From JBEVMS01 sp040508515 (GTDB lineage Bacteria; Pseudomonadota; Gammaproteobacteria; Xanthomonadales; Rhodanobacteraceae), in assembly GCA_040508515.1 (NCBI GenBank), contig JBEVMS010000029.1:1-17497 (forward strand): a DNA stretch of 17,497 nucleotides, given 5' to 3'. The position numbers and the translations under genes are program-made. Below, in pieces: positions 1 to 7,258 of this stretch (position 1 is its first letter; each line of letters starts with the position of its first letter). The notes under the pieces are model-generated. The model had not been told where the DNA came from. It did not search any database and was given only the letters and a program-made list of their open reading frames with translations.

Positions 1-162
1 TCAGGAATAAGGCTATGCGGCGCATGGCTGTCTCTCGTCTCTCGGGCAGTCATGAAAGGGAATGCGGGGGTATCCCGCACCATCTGCAATCGGGGCGGGG
101 GCCTGGCATTTCAAGAGCGTGCGAAGCCTCCCCCAAGGCCTCACCTGCCGCGCGTGCCTGGC

Positions 163-168
163 TAGAAT
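163..168 (+). promoter_or_regulatory. -10 box of gluQ, leaderless geometry
   Basis: TAGAAT lies within the context GGCTAGAAT and is followed by exactly six bases before the ATG of gluQ. The predicted transcription start therefore falls on or next to the A of the start codon, and no Shine-Dalgarno sequence fits between them. This suggests a leaderless transcript. No good -35 hexamer is visible 16-18 bases upstream. The rest of 1-162 holds no convincing gene. It has one short hairpin (TGCGGG at 63-68 with CCCGCA at 74-79), which could belong to the end of a gene left of the window. Confidence 0.5.
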
Positions 169-174
169 AACCGG

Positions 175-1011
175 ATGAGCTACCGCGGACGCTTCGCCCC
201 TTCGCCGACCGGAACGCTGCATCCCGGTTCGCTGGTCGCAGCGCTGGGCAGTTGGCTGTGCGCGCGCCACGCTGGCGGCCGCTGGCTGCTGCGCATCGAC
301 GACATCGACCCGCCGCGCGAACGCGCCGGCGCGGCGGCGGCGATCCTGGCGGCGCTGCCGCAATTCGGCCTGCTCGCCGACGAGCCGCCGTTGTGGCAGT
401 CGCAGCGCAGCGCGGCCTACCAACACGCGTTCGCCCACTTGGATCAGCGCGGACTGATGTTTCCCTGCTGGTGCAGCCGTAGCGACCTTGCCGCCGCCGA
501 CGGTGTGCATCGCGACGGACGCTGCGTGGCGCCGGCCGATCCCCACCGTGCGCCGGCCTGGCGGGTGCGCGTGCCGGCCGACTGCGTGATCCGCTTCGAC
601 GACGCCTTACACGGCCCCCAAGCGCAGCCGATCGGCCGGCTAGGTGATTTCGTCATCCGCCGGGTCGAGGGCTATGCCGCCTACCACCTGGCGTGCGTGG
701 TCGATGACGCGTATCAACACATCACTGAAGTGGTTCGCGGCAGCGACCTGCTGGACTCCTGCGGCCGGCAGATTTATCTGCAGCGGCAACTCGGTTTGCC
801 CACCCCGTGCTACCGTCATCTGCCGCTAGTGCTGGCCGCCGATGGCAGCAAGCTGTCCAAGTCCAGCGACGCGCCCGCGCTGCTGCCGGCGCAGCCCTTG
901 CCGGCATTACGGCAGGCGCTGAGCTTGCTGGGCGTACCCAAGGTGGACGCCGACAACGTGCCCGAATTGCTTGAACAGGCTTTGGCACGCTTCGATCCGG
1001 CGCGCGGTTGA
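175..1011 (+). CDS. gluQ: Glutamyl-Q tRNA(Asp) synthetase (GluQ/YadB)
   Basis: This is a truncated paralogue of glutamyl-tRNA synthetase that charges glutamate onto the queuosine of tRNA(Asp) in the cytoplasm. Its 278 residues match the family, which keeps the catalytic half and lacks the anticodon-binding domain. Visible signatures are FAPSPTG (7-13), the HIGH-like HPGS (16-19), DIDPPRE just downstream, and a KMSKS-like KLSKS (226-230). A zinc-site CxC (C98, C100) with a further Cys (C117) is present, but the tyrosine expected four residues before the last Cys is Arg113, with His112 beside it, so the fourth ligand may differ. The ATG is favoured because the family motif begins within seven residues and a -10 box sits six bases upstream. 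The function is assigned from motifs and length. Confidence 0.94.
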   Translation: MSYRGRFAPSPTGTLHPGSLVAALGSWLCARHAGGRWLLRIDDIDPPRERAGAAAAILAALPQFGLLADEPPLWQSQRSAAYQHAFAHLDQRGLMFPCWCSRSDLAAADGVHRDGRCVAPADPHRAPAWRVRVPADCVIRFDDALHGPQAQPIGRLGDFVIRRVEGYAAYHLACVVDDAYQHITEVVRGSDLLDSCGRQIYLQRQLGLPTPCYRHLPLVLAADGSKLSKSSDAPALLPAQPLPALRQALSLLGVPKVDADNVPELLEQALARFDPARG

Positions 1012-1084
1012 GCCATCGTGCCTAGATACGCGAACTGGACGGCCAAAAGTCTCCCCGACGCTACCGAACTTCGCGCGTACCGGC

Positions 1085-1090
1085 TAGATT
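1085..1090 (+). promoter_or_regulatory. Candidate -10 box of phaB-type gene
   Basis: TAGATT in the context GGCTAGATT resembles the box in front of gluQ. A start about seven bases downstream would leave a leader of roughly 20 bases. That leader holds a clear Shine-Dalgarno (ACAGGAGAG, about 1107-1115) in front of the ATG at 1119. No convincing -35 element is seen, so this is a pattern-based call. Confidence 0.4.
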
Positions 1091-1118
1091 GGGCGGTACC
1101 AACCAACAGGAGAGCGGC

Positions 1119-1859
1119 ATGACTCAAAGGACAGCCTTGGTTACCGGTGGCACGGGCGGCATCGGCGGCGCGATCATCCGCAAGCTGGCCAGCCAAGGGC
1201 ATCGGGTCGTGACCAATTACCGTGATCGCGCCAAGGCCGACACCCTGCGCCAGACGCTAGCCGCCGAGGGCGTCGATCTGCTGCTGGTCGAGGGCGATGT
1301 TTCCGATCCGGCATCCAGCGCCGCCATGGTTGCGGCGATCGAAGCCCAGCTTGGCCCGGTTGAAATCCTGGTCAACAACGCCGGTATCACCCGCGACGCG
1401 GTATTCCACAAAATGAATTACGAGCAGTGGAGCGAGGTGATCAATACCAATTTGAACGCCTGCTTCAACGTCACTCGCCCGGTGATCGAAGGCATGCGCG
1501 CGCGCAAGTGGGGCCGGATCGTGCAGATCAGCTCGGTCAACGGCCAGAAAGGCCAGTACGGCCAGGCCAATTACGCGGCGGCCAAGGCCGGCATCCATGG
1601 CTTCACCATTTCGCTGGCGCTGGAAAACGCTAAATTTGGCATCACCGTGAACACCGTTTCGCCCGGCTACATCGGCACCGACATGGTGATGGCCGTGCCG
1701 CCGGATATCCGCGAAAAAATCATCGCGCAGATTCCGCTGGGCCGCTTTGGCGAGCCACACGAAATCGCCCACGCCGTGTCGTTCCTCGCGGGCGAAGAAA
1801 CCGCCTGGATGACCGGCGCCAATCTATCAATCAACGGTGGCCAGTACATGGGTTGGTGA
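1119..1859 (+). CDS. phaB: Acetoacetyl-CoA reductase, SDR family (PhaB/PhbB type)
   Basis: This short-chain dehydrogenase of 246 residues probably makes (R)-3-hydroxybutyryl-CoA from acetoacetyl-CoA with NADPH, as in polyhydroxybutyrate synthesis. The N-terminus carries the Rossmann glycine motif TGGTGGIGG, then NNAG, and the active site Ser139-Tyr152-Lys156. The stretch SVNGQKGQYGQ before YAAAKAGIHGF is typical of PhaB and separates it from FabG. A GTG 30 bases upstream (1089) keeps the frame, but the ATG at 1119 has the strong AGGAG ribosome-binding site and starts right at the Rossmann fold. No phaA or phaC lies nearby, so a different beta-ketoacyl-CoA substrate is possible. It ends in a hairpin facing tcdA. 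Confidence 0.87.
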   Translation: MTQRTALVTGGTGGIGGAIIRKLASQGHRVVTNYRDRAKADTLRQTLAAEGVDLLLVEGDVSDPASSAAMVAAIEAQLGPVEILVNNAGITRDAVFHKMNYEQWSEVINTNLNACFNVTRPVIEGMRARKWGRIVQISSVNGQKGQYGQANYAAAKAGIHGFTISLALENAKFGITVNTVSPGYIGTDMVMAVPPDIREKIIAQIPLGRFGEPHEIAHAVSFLAGEETAWMTGANLSINGGQYMGW

Positions 1860-1877
1860 GGATGGGAATTGATGCGT

Positions 1878-1913
1878 GAAAGTGAGGCGCGGGGCTCAGT
1901 GCGCCTCACTTTC
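1878..1913. terminator. Perfect 13-bp hairpin between convergent phaB and tcdA
   Basis: GAAAGTGAGGCGC (1878-1890) and its exact complement (1901-1913) enclose a 10-base loop. The hairpin lies 18 bases after the phaB stop and 13 bases past the tcdA stop, which fits a shared terminator for both strands. Neither strand has a long T tract after the stem, so efficient intrinsic termination is inferred, not shown. Confidence 0.65.
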
Positions 1914-1926
1914 TCCATTGAGCCCC

Positions 1927-2730
1927 TCACGTAGACTCAGGGCGCAACAGTTTTTCCAATAGCTTGCCCACGGCGGCGAAGGCAAAGGTGCCAGTGACGT
2001 GCGTCGCTGCGCCCAGACCGCCCCCGCCACAGTTCAAACCCAACGAATCGCTGCCCGGCGGGCGCATCCCGCCCACGCTTCCGTCAGGCTGCGGGTAGCG
2101 CACGTTTTCCATCGAATACACCGCCGAAACGCCGAAGAAACGATCCGGGTTGCGCGGAAAGCCGTGCGCCTGACGGAGTTTTTTGCGAATCAGACTGAGC
2201 ATGGCATCGTGCTCAGTGCGCGACAGATCGCGCACACGCACCAAGGTGGCATCGCTGCGCCCGCCGGCCGAGCCGACCGTAACCAGCGGCAGCTTGCGAC
2301 GGCGGCACCAGGCGATCAGCTCCAGCTTCACCCGGAAAGCATCGCAGGCGTCCAGCACCGCGTCGTAACCGCCGCCCAATAATTCGTCCAGGCTACTAGG
2401 CGTGAGAAAGCGCTCGATCGCGATCACCTCGATCGCCGGGTTGATCGCGCGCGCGCGCGCGGCCATCACCGTCACCTTGGGCTTGCCGTACTCGCCATCC
2501 AGCGCCGGTAGTTGGCGATTGGTGTTGGACAGGCAGATCTCATCGGCGTCCAGCAAGGTCAGCCGGCCGACCCCACTGCGCGCCAACGCTTCCACCGCCC
2601 AAGAACCGACCCCACCGATGCCAATCACCAGCACATGCTTGGTGCCCAATTGGTCGAGGCTGCCGACGCCGTACAACCGGTCCAGGCCACCCAGGCGTGC
2701 CCGTGTTTGCTCGCTCGATGACACGCTCAT
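1927..2730 (-). CDS. tcdA: tRNA threonylcarbamoyladenosine dehydratase (TcdA/CsdL)
   Basis: This E1-like, ThiF-family enzyme uses ATP to cyclise t6A at position 37 of ANN-reading tRNAs to ct6A. The protein shows RLYG near the N-terminus, the nucleotide-binding GIGGVGSWAVEALARSG, a DAD acidic turn, NTNRQ, and the C-terminal half typical of TcdA (VSAVYSMENVRYPQPDGSV and GAATHVTGTFAFAAVG). From the ATG at 2730 it has 267 residues, the usual family length. The frame stays open to a TTG at 2811, which would add 27 residues with no family resemblance, and an ATG at 2739 is also possible. None of the starts has a good ribosome-binding site. It is transcribed divergently from the cytochrome/Lqs block. 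Confidence 0.92.
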   Translation of the reverse strand: MSVSSSEQTRARLGGLDRLYGVGSLDQLGTKHVLVIGIGGVGSWAVEALARSGVGRLTLLDADEICLSNTNRQLPALDGEYGKPKVTVMAARARAINPAIEVIAIERFLTPSSLDELLGGGYDAVLDACDAFRVKLELIAWCRRRKLPLVTVGSAGGRSDATLVRVRDLSRTEHDAMLSLIRKKLRQAHGFPRNPDRFFGVSAVYSMENVRYPQPDGSVGGMRPPGSDSLGLNCGGGGLGAATHVTGTFAFAAVGKLLEKLLRPEST

Positions 2731-2837
2731 GGGGTCCATGGGGTCATGCCGCCGCTGGCGCGCGAAAGCTCGCGGATCGGCGCTTTGCAGTACTTCACAA
2801 ACAAACTCCAATGCGCTGAAAGTTGGGTATTTTATCC

Positions 2838-2865
2838 TTGAATGTGTTGGCCGGTCCGGTATCCT
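2838..2865 (+). promoter_or_regulatory. Promoter of the cytochrome-lqsS-lqsR unit
   Basis: TTGAAT (2838-2843), a 16-base spacer and TATCCT (2860-2865) resemble a sigma-70 promoter. The start would be near 2872, just ahead of the AAAAGGA ribosome-binding site (2883-2889). That site lies in the small palindrome TCCTTTAAAAGGA (2877-2889), which could weakly mask it. On the other strand TAAAAT (2834-2829) might serve tcdA. Confidence 0.45.
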
Positions 2866-2899
2866 CGCAAAAACTTTCCTTTAAAAGGATGCTGCCGGC

Positions 2900-3289
2900 A
2901 TGCGGACCGCGTGGTTGATTGGCCTGGGCCTGGTCATCGGCATATTGGGCAGCGTTTCTGGAATCACTATCTGGCGCCAACGCACCCCGCTGCCGGTTGC
3001 GGTCATGACGGTCATGCAACACCACCTGAGCCAGTTGCAGGACGCGCTCAAACAGAATCGCTGCCATGCCGCCGACAGCGCGCGTCATCTGCAGCGATTA
3101 AGCCAAACGGCGACCGATATCGATGCTGCCTTCCCCGGTGCCGATGGCGATTTCTTAACCCATGCCACAGACCTGCGCGAAAAGCTCAATCGCGCCGTCA
3201 CCTCAGCGGCGGTTGACTGTGCCACCCTGAGTCAGGCATCGCAGTCAATCGGCCAGGCGTGCGATGCCTGCCACCAGCAGTACCGTTGA
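2900..3289 (+). CDS. Membrane-anchored or secreted cytochrome c'-like heme protein
   Basis: The product has 129 residues. It starts with a short positive end and a hydrophobic segment (about 4-25), consistent with an uncleaved anchor or Sec signal, so the rest should be periplasmic. The only heme site is C121-D-A-C124-H125, five residues from the C-terminus and followed by QQYR. One c-type heme motif at the end of a helical domain of about 100 residues is the hallmark of the four-helix cytochrome c'/c556 family, whose members can bind NO or CO at pentacoordinate heme. The Cys pair C55 and C106 lies outside the motif. AAAAGGA gives a good ribosome-binding site. The stop is 50 bases before the chosen lqsS start, so the gene probably heads the Lqs operon. 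Family assignment is from motif and length; a sensory role is inference. Confidence 0.7.
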   Translation: MRTAWLIGLGLVIGILGSVSGITIWRQRTPLPVAVMTVMQHHLSQLQDALKQNRCHAADSARHLQRLSQTATDIDAAFPGADGDFLTHATDLREKLNRAVTSAAVDCATLSQASQSIGQACDACHQQYR

Positions 3290-3339
3290 TACCTGGAATG
3301 GCGCCAATCCGGTCCACGACGGCGGGGGTGAGTCAAGTG

Positions 3340-4716
3340 ATGGCAATACAACTAGGCCTGCGAAAACGATGGACGCGCTTCGTGCGACTGCGCTGGTGGG
3401 CGCTGCGCCAGGCGCTCACGCGTTTCGAAGGCATGATGTTCACCCATACTCGGTACCTGGAACCGAAGATGATGGTGCTGAGCATCATGGGTAGTGGCAG
3501 CATGCTGGCCTACTACCCGATCTGGAAGTACCTGTTTCCGCAACCTTACGAGAATCTGCCGCTGCGGATTACCGCCGCCGTATTGCTGGCACCGCTGGCG
3601 TTCATCCGCTGGTGGCCACGTCGCATCAAGCACTTTTTGCCGGCTTACTGGTACGGCGTGCTGACCTTCAGCCTGCCGTTCTTCATCGGTTATATGACGC
3701 TGCGCAATGGCGCCAGCCCAGCCTGGCTGATGACTCATCTGGCGGCGTTGTTTCTCAGCATGATGCTGGTGGATCTGCTGAGCTTCAGCTTGATCTTCAT
3801 CACTGGCAGCGTGTTGGCGGTGCTGGTCTACATGCTGGGCCAGCATGACCCGCTACCGACCAGCGCGTTGATCGCCTACATCCCGTTGTTGATGTTCGCA
3901 CTGGGCGCGGGGCCTGCCGCCAGCTTGTCGCAGCAGATCGCCGAGCAGACGCGCATCGACGCGCTGACCAGCGCCTCCAACAATATCGCGCACGAATTGC
4001 GCACTCCGTTGGGTGCACTGCGCATTGCCGGTCAGGCGATCCGGCGCTTCTTGCCCGATTTGCTGAAAAGCCACCGAACCGCCTTCGACGCCGGCCTTGA
4101 TGTGCCGGAACTGCGTGCCGCGCACCTGAACGCGCTCGACCGCAGCCTGGACGTGATCGATCATGAGGTCACCCATGCCAATACGGTGATCGACATGCTC
4201 TTGCTGGCAGCGCGTCCCATCGGCAAGATTCAGCTTGAGACTGTCCAGGTGCGACACAGTCTTGAGCAGGCGCTGGAACGCTACCCCTACAATTCGCGCC
4301 ATGAACGCGAACGGATACACTTCGACCGTAGCAAGACCGACAATTTTGAATTGCAGGCGTCCGAGACCCTGCTAGTCCATGTGATCTTCAACCTGCTGCG
4401 CAACGCCTTGTTTCACACCGGCCGTGCCGGAAAGGGCGATATCTACCTGAGCATCGAGAACGTGCAGCAAGAACATCGTATCCGGGTGCGTGACACCGGG
4501 CCGGGTATTCCACCGGACGTGCTGCCGCGCATTTTCAACCGATTTTTCTCCTTCAGCGGTAACGATCGCAGCAATGCGGGCCTGGGGATCGGGCTAGCCT
4601 TCACCCGGGCCGCGGTGGAAAACATGGGTGGACAGATCCGTTGCTACTCCCAATGGGGCGAGTTCACCGAATTCGTGCTGTCCTTTCCGGCCGAGGAGGA
4701 GGCAACCACCTCATGA
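3340..4716 (+). CDS. lqsS: LqsS/CqsS-type sensor histidine kinase for alpha-hydroxyketone signals
   Basis: This is the inner-membrane receptor kinase of an Lqs/Cqs circuit. In 458 residues it shows six hydrophobic segments (about 44-66, 75-92, 99-121, 127-148, 150-167, 175-195). The conserved FPQPYENL (66-73) after the first segment is shared with Vibrio CqsS and Legionella LqsS. The kinase core follows: H-box with His218 in AHELRTPLG, N-box with Asn351/Asn355 (NLLRNA), G1 box DTGPGI from Asp385, and a GLGIGLAFT G2 box. It has no attached receiver, unlike CqsS and like LqsS. The ATG at 3340 is chosen for its GGGGGTGAG site; an ATG at 3298 and a GTG at 3259 (overlapping the cytochrome gene) are in frame. 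The stop overlaps the lqsR start. Ligand identity is inferred. Confidence 0.88.
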   Translation: MAIQLGLRKRWTRFVRLRWWALRQALTRFEGMMFTHTRYLEPKMMVLSIMGSGSMLAYYPIWKYLFPQPYENLPLRITAAVLLAPLAFIRWWPRRIKHFLPAYWYGVLTFSLPFFIGYMTLRNGASPAWLMTHLAALFLSMMLVDLLSFSLIFITGSVLAVLVYMLGQHDPLPTSALIAYIPLLMFALGAGPAASLSQQIAEQTRIDALTSASNNIAHELRTPLGALRIAGQAIRRFLPDLLKSHRTAFDAGLDVPELRAAHLNALDRSLDVIDHEVTHANTVIDMLLLAARPIGKIQLETVQVRHSLEQALERYPYNSRHERERIHFDRSKTDNFELQASETLLVHVIFNLLRNALFHTGRAGKGDIYLSIENVQQEHRIRVRDTGPGIPPDVLPRIFNRFFSFSGNDRSNAGLGIGLAFTRAAVENMGGQIRCYSQWGEFTEFVLSFPAEEEATTS

Positions 4717-5741
4717 GCTTCGGTATCCAGGGCGATATCCAGCCGTTCTATTTCCCCACCACGACGGTCTTGGTGGACGACCACGAAGAATACCTCGACG
4801 TGGTGCCGTTGCTGCTGGACCCGATGCTGCGGGTGCGCACCTTCAGTTCGCCGCGTGCGGCATTGTCGATGCTGGGCAACGGCAGCCGTCCGGTGCCCGG
4901 TGGCGGTTGGTTGTACCGCTGGAAGGATCGCCCCTCGCAAAATCAAGAATTGGTGGCGCTGGACGTCGACTCCATCCACCGCGTGGTCTACGACCCGGAA
5001 CGCTTCTCCGAGGTGTCGGTGGTGGTGGTCGATCAGTTGATGCCTGAGATGGACGGCATTGATTTCTGCCGGCGGCTGGCCAATCCCAACATCGGCAAGA
5101 TCCTGCTCACCGGCCGCGCCGACGACGCTACCGCGATTGAGGCATTCAACGCCGGGGTGATCGACCGTTTCATCCGCAAAAACGACCCGCTCTCGATGGA
5201 AAAGCTGCAGCAGGCGATCATGACCCTGCAACGGCGTTACTTCGAACGGGCCAGCGCTTTCGTCTCCGAAACGCTGGCCCTAGGCAACTTCCGTTTTTTG
5301 CGCGACAAGGCTTTCCAAGAAGTGCTGGACAACATCACCGCCACGTTCCAACCCGTGGAATGTTATGTCCACGTCAATCCAACCGGGTTGCTGCTGATCG
5401 ACGCTTGGGGCATCGGCCGTTTCCTGCTGGTTCAGACCGATGACGACTTACGCGCACACTACGAAATCGCCTCCGACCATGGCGCGCCGGCAAGTCTGCT
5501 GGCCGCTCTGCGGGACGGCGATTCACTGCCTTGGTTTGGCTCGCGTGATGGTTTCTATCACGAGAAAATTCTCCACCCGGAGGCCGGTCTTCATCCGGCC
5601 ACAGCGATACGCGGCGAGCAGTGGTATTACTACGCACTGATCGACCAGGTGGAGCGTTTCCAGTTGCGTAACGTCAAGTCGTATCGCAGTTGGCTGCGCG
5701 AGCAGGATATGCACCCGACAACAGGCGCGCCGTCAGGCTGA
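4713..5741 (+). CDS. lqsR: LqsR-type response regulator
   Basis: This is the partner response regulator of the kinase, whose stop it overlaps by ATGA, with GAGGAGGAGG as ribosome-binding site (4693-4702). The 342 residues begin with a receiver: acidic pair Asp22/Asp23, phospho-acceptor Asp107 in VVVDQLMPEMDG, Thr133 in LLTGRADD and Lys156 in FIRKND. About 84 residues separate the acidic pair from Asp107, roughly 30-40 more than in ordinary receivers, because of an insertion (about 55-95). Legionella LqsR is known for such an enlarged receiver. The C-terminal 150 residues have no recognisable helix-turn-helix, GGDEF, EAL or HD motif, again as in LqsR, so the output mechanism is open. The ORF extends 24 codons upstream inside lqsS, but that part is unlike the family. 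Confidence 0.85.
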   Translation: MSFGIQGDIQPFYFPTTTVLVDDHEEYLDVVPLLLDPMLRVRTFSSPRAALSMLGNGSRPVPGGGWLYRWKDRPSQNQELVALDVDSIHRVVYDPERFSEVSVVVVDQLMPEMDGIDFCRRLANPNIGKILLTGRADDATAIEAFNAGVIDRFIRKNDPLSMEKLQQAIMTLQRRYFERASAFVSETLALGNFRFLRDKAFQEVLDNITATFQPVECYVHVNPTGLLLIDAWGIGRFLLVQTDDDLRAHYEIASDHGAPASLLAALRDGDSLPWFGSRDGFYHEKILHPEAGLHPATAIRGEQWYYYALIDQVERFQLRNVKSYRSWLREQDMHPTTGAPSG

Positions 5742-5757
5742 TTCCTTAGCGTAGTCG

Positions 5758-5826
5758 AAACACGCCAGGGCGCTTGGACCAGCAGGACTTGCGTCCGCTC
5801 ACGCCCGTGTGAGCGGCGTGTTTTTG
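5758..5826 (+). terminator. Nested inverted repeats with T-run between lqsR and lqsA
   Basis: An inner stem CCGCTCAC (5795-5802) / GTGAGCGG (5809-5816) with a six-base loop is followed by CGTGTTTTTG. An outer repeat AAACACGCC (5758-5766) pairs with GGCGTGTTT (5815-5823) and competes with the base of the inner stem. The T-tailed inner hairpin fits an intrinsic terminator for the lqsS-lqsR transcript. The competing outer pairing would allow attenuation of lqsA. From 5827 to 5995 no convincing promoter for lqsA could be recognised. Confidence 0.55.
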
Positions 5827-5995
5827 CTGGCACCTTGCTCTTGGGAACGTGAATCGAACGGCTTCGGCGCGGTTTGTGGATAGCACCGGTTTTTGTTCAT
5901 CACCTGCTCCGGTCGATAGCAAGATGCCGCAAGGACCACCTCGGGCGGCATGGCATGGATGCACTCATCCCATCCGCCCAACCCGAGGAAAGGTC

Positions 5996-7258
5996 ATGTC
6001 GAATATCTCCCGTCTGTCACCGCGCTCCCCCCTTGCCGCCGAACTGCCTGACTTCGTCAGTCGGCGGGTAGAGCGTTTCTACAATGATCGTGTTCGCGAT
6101 GCATGGAGCGGTGGGTTTATCACCCATAGCAACGTGCATCCTGGCCATGGCGATGTTGTCTTACAAAGCAATGATTATTTGTCGATCGCCAATCACCCCG
6201 ACATAGTGGCCGCCCAATTGGCCGCATTACGTGACCAGGGTAACGGTTTGATGATGTCCAGCGTGTTCTTGCGGGAAGACGATCCGATGCACGAGCTCGA
6301 ACGCGAGCTGGCGCAATCGCTTGGTTTTGCTGAAGGCATGCTGGCGCAATCAGGCTACCTAGCCAATACCGGACTGCTGCAATCGGTGGCTGAAGAACGC
6401 ACGCCGGTATACATCGACATGCTGGCGCATACCTCGCTATGGGAGGGGATTCGTGCCGCGGGTGCCAAGGCGATCCCGGTATTGCACAACGAACCCGACC
6501 ACATGCGCCGGCAGGTTTTGCGCAACGGACCGGGGGTGATCGTGGTCGATGCGGTTTACAGCACCACCGGCGCACTCTCCCCGTTGGCCGATTACGCCAG
6601 CATCGCGACTGAGTCGGGCAGCGTGTTCATCGTCGACGAGTCACATTCACTGGGCACCCATGGCGTCCATGGTGAAGGCTTGGTCGCGGCACTGGGGTTG
6701 CAGGCTCAAGTGCATTTCGTCACCGCCAGCCTGGCCAAGACCTACGCCTGCCGCGCCGGCTTTATCGCCTGCCCACCGCGACTGCGTGATTACCTCAGTT
6801 TCGAGGCGTTTCCGGCGATTTTCAGCTCGGGCCTGCTGGCGCATGAAGTGGCAGCGATCGGGGCTTCACATAAAGTGATCCGCAATGAAGGCTGGCGCCG
6901 CACGCGGCTGCACCAGACCACCCGCCGGGTGCGCAATGCCCTGAGCGCGATGGGTTATCCGATCGGGCTGGGCAGCGAGCAGATCATCGCGTTCGAGGTT
7001 GGCAGTGAGCCGGAAACCCTGCGTGTCCGCGATGTGCTGGAAGCCCATGGCGTGTTCGGCTCGGTGTTCGCCGCGCCGGCCACCGCCAAAAACCGTGCAC
7101 TGATCCGGCTGACCTTGAATGCCGGCATGACCGACGCGCAGATCGAACGTCTGCTGGCCGTTTGCCGCGATCGGCGTAACGAGCTTGATCCGGCCAACTG
7201 GAGTGCCAGCCGACGCCTGCGCCGTGGCGTAAGCGAAAACATCGAGCAGGTTGCCTGA
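5996..7258 (+). CDS. lqsA: Alpha-hydroxyketone autoinducer synthase (LqsA/CqsA)
   Basis: This PLP-dependent alpha-oxoamine synthase should condense an acyl-CoA with an amino-acid-derived substrate to make a CAI-1/LAI-1-like signal. The 420 residues carry CqsA/LqsA hallmarks in order: LQSNDYL and ANHP, VYIDMLAHTSLWEG, VVDAVYSTTGALSPLA, VDESHSLGTHG (Asp214 for the pyridine nitrogen, His217), VHFVTASLAKT with the PLP lysine Lys248, PAIFSS, and VFGSVF with PATAKN. These match CqsA better than BioF, KBL or HemA. A frame open to a GTG at 5849 would add 49 unrelated residues; the ATG at 5996 has GAGGAAAGG at 5985-5993. It is about 25-30 residues longer than CqsA, with a basic C-terminal tail. Acyl chain length and amino substrate cannot be read from sequence. 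Confidence 0.92.
   Translation: MSNISRLSPRSPLAAELPDFVSRRVERFYNDRVRDAWSGGFITHSNVHPGHGDVVLQSNDYLSIANHPDIVAAQLAALRDQGNGLMMSSVFLREDDPMHELERELAQSLGFAEGMLAQSGYLANTGLLQSVAEERTPVYIDMLAHTSLWEGIRAAGAKAIPVLHNEPDHMRRQVLRNGPGVIVVDAVYSTTGALSPLADYASIATESGSVFIVDESHSLGTHGVHGEGLVAALGLQAQVHFVTASLAKTYACRAGFIACPPRLRDYLSFEAFPAIFSSGLLAHEVAAIGASHKVIRNEGWRRTRLHQTTRRVRNALSAMGYPIGLGSEQIIAFEVGSEPETLRVRDVLEAHGVFGSVFAAPATAKNRALIRLTLNAGMTDAQIERLLAVCRDRRNELDPANWSASRRLRRGVSENIEQVA

Noticed and set aside
13..546. A 177-codon minus-strand frame overlapping gluQ.
   Set aside because: It lies mostly opposite gluQ, is Arg/Ala-rich and shows no recognisable protein pattern.
1119..1859. The SDR could be the reductase that finishes hydroxyketone signal synthesis for the lqs block.
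   Set aside because: Its motifs fit acetoacetyl-CoA reductase, and tcdA on the opposite strand separates it from the cluster.
5824..5850. TGGCAC and TTGCT near each other upstream of lqsA, resembling a sigma-54 promoter.
   Set aside because: Only one base separates the elements, so the GG-N10-GC spacing of a -24/-12 promoter is not met.
5931..5993. AAGGA and GAGGA motifs before lqsA as possible CsrA sites.
   Set aside because: Only one matches ANGGA, and neither is in a hairpin loop; the second is simply the ribosome-binding site.
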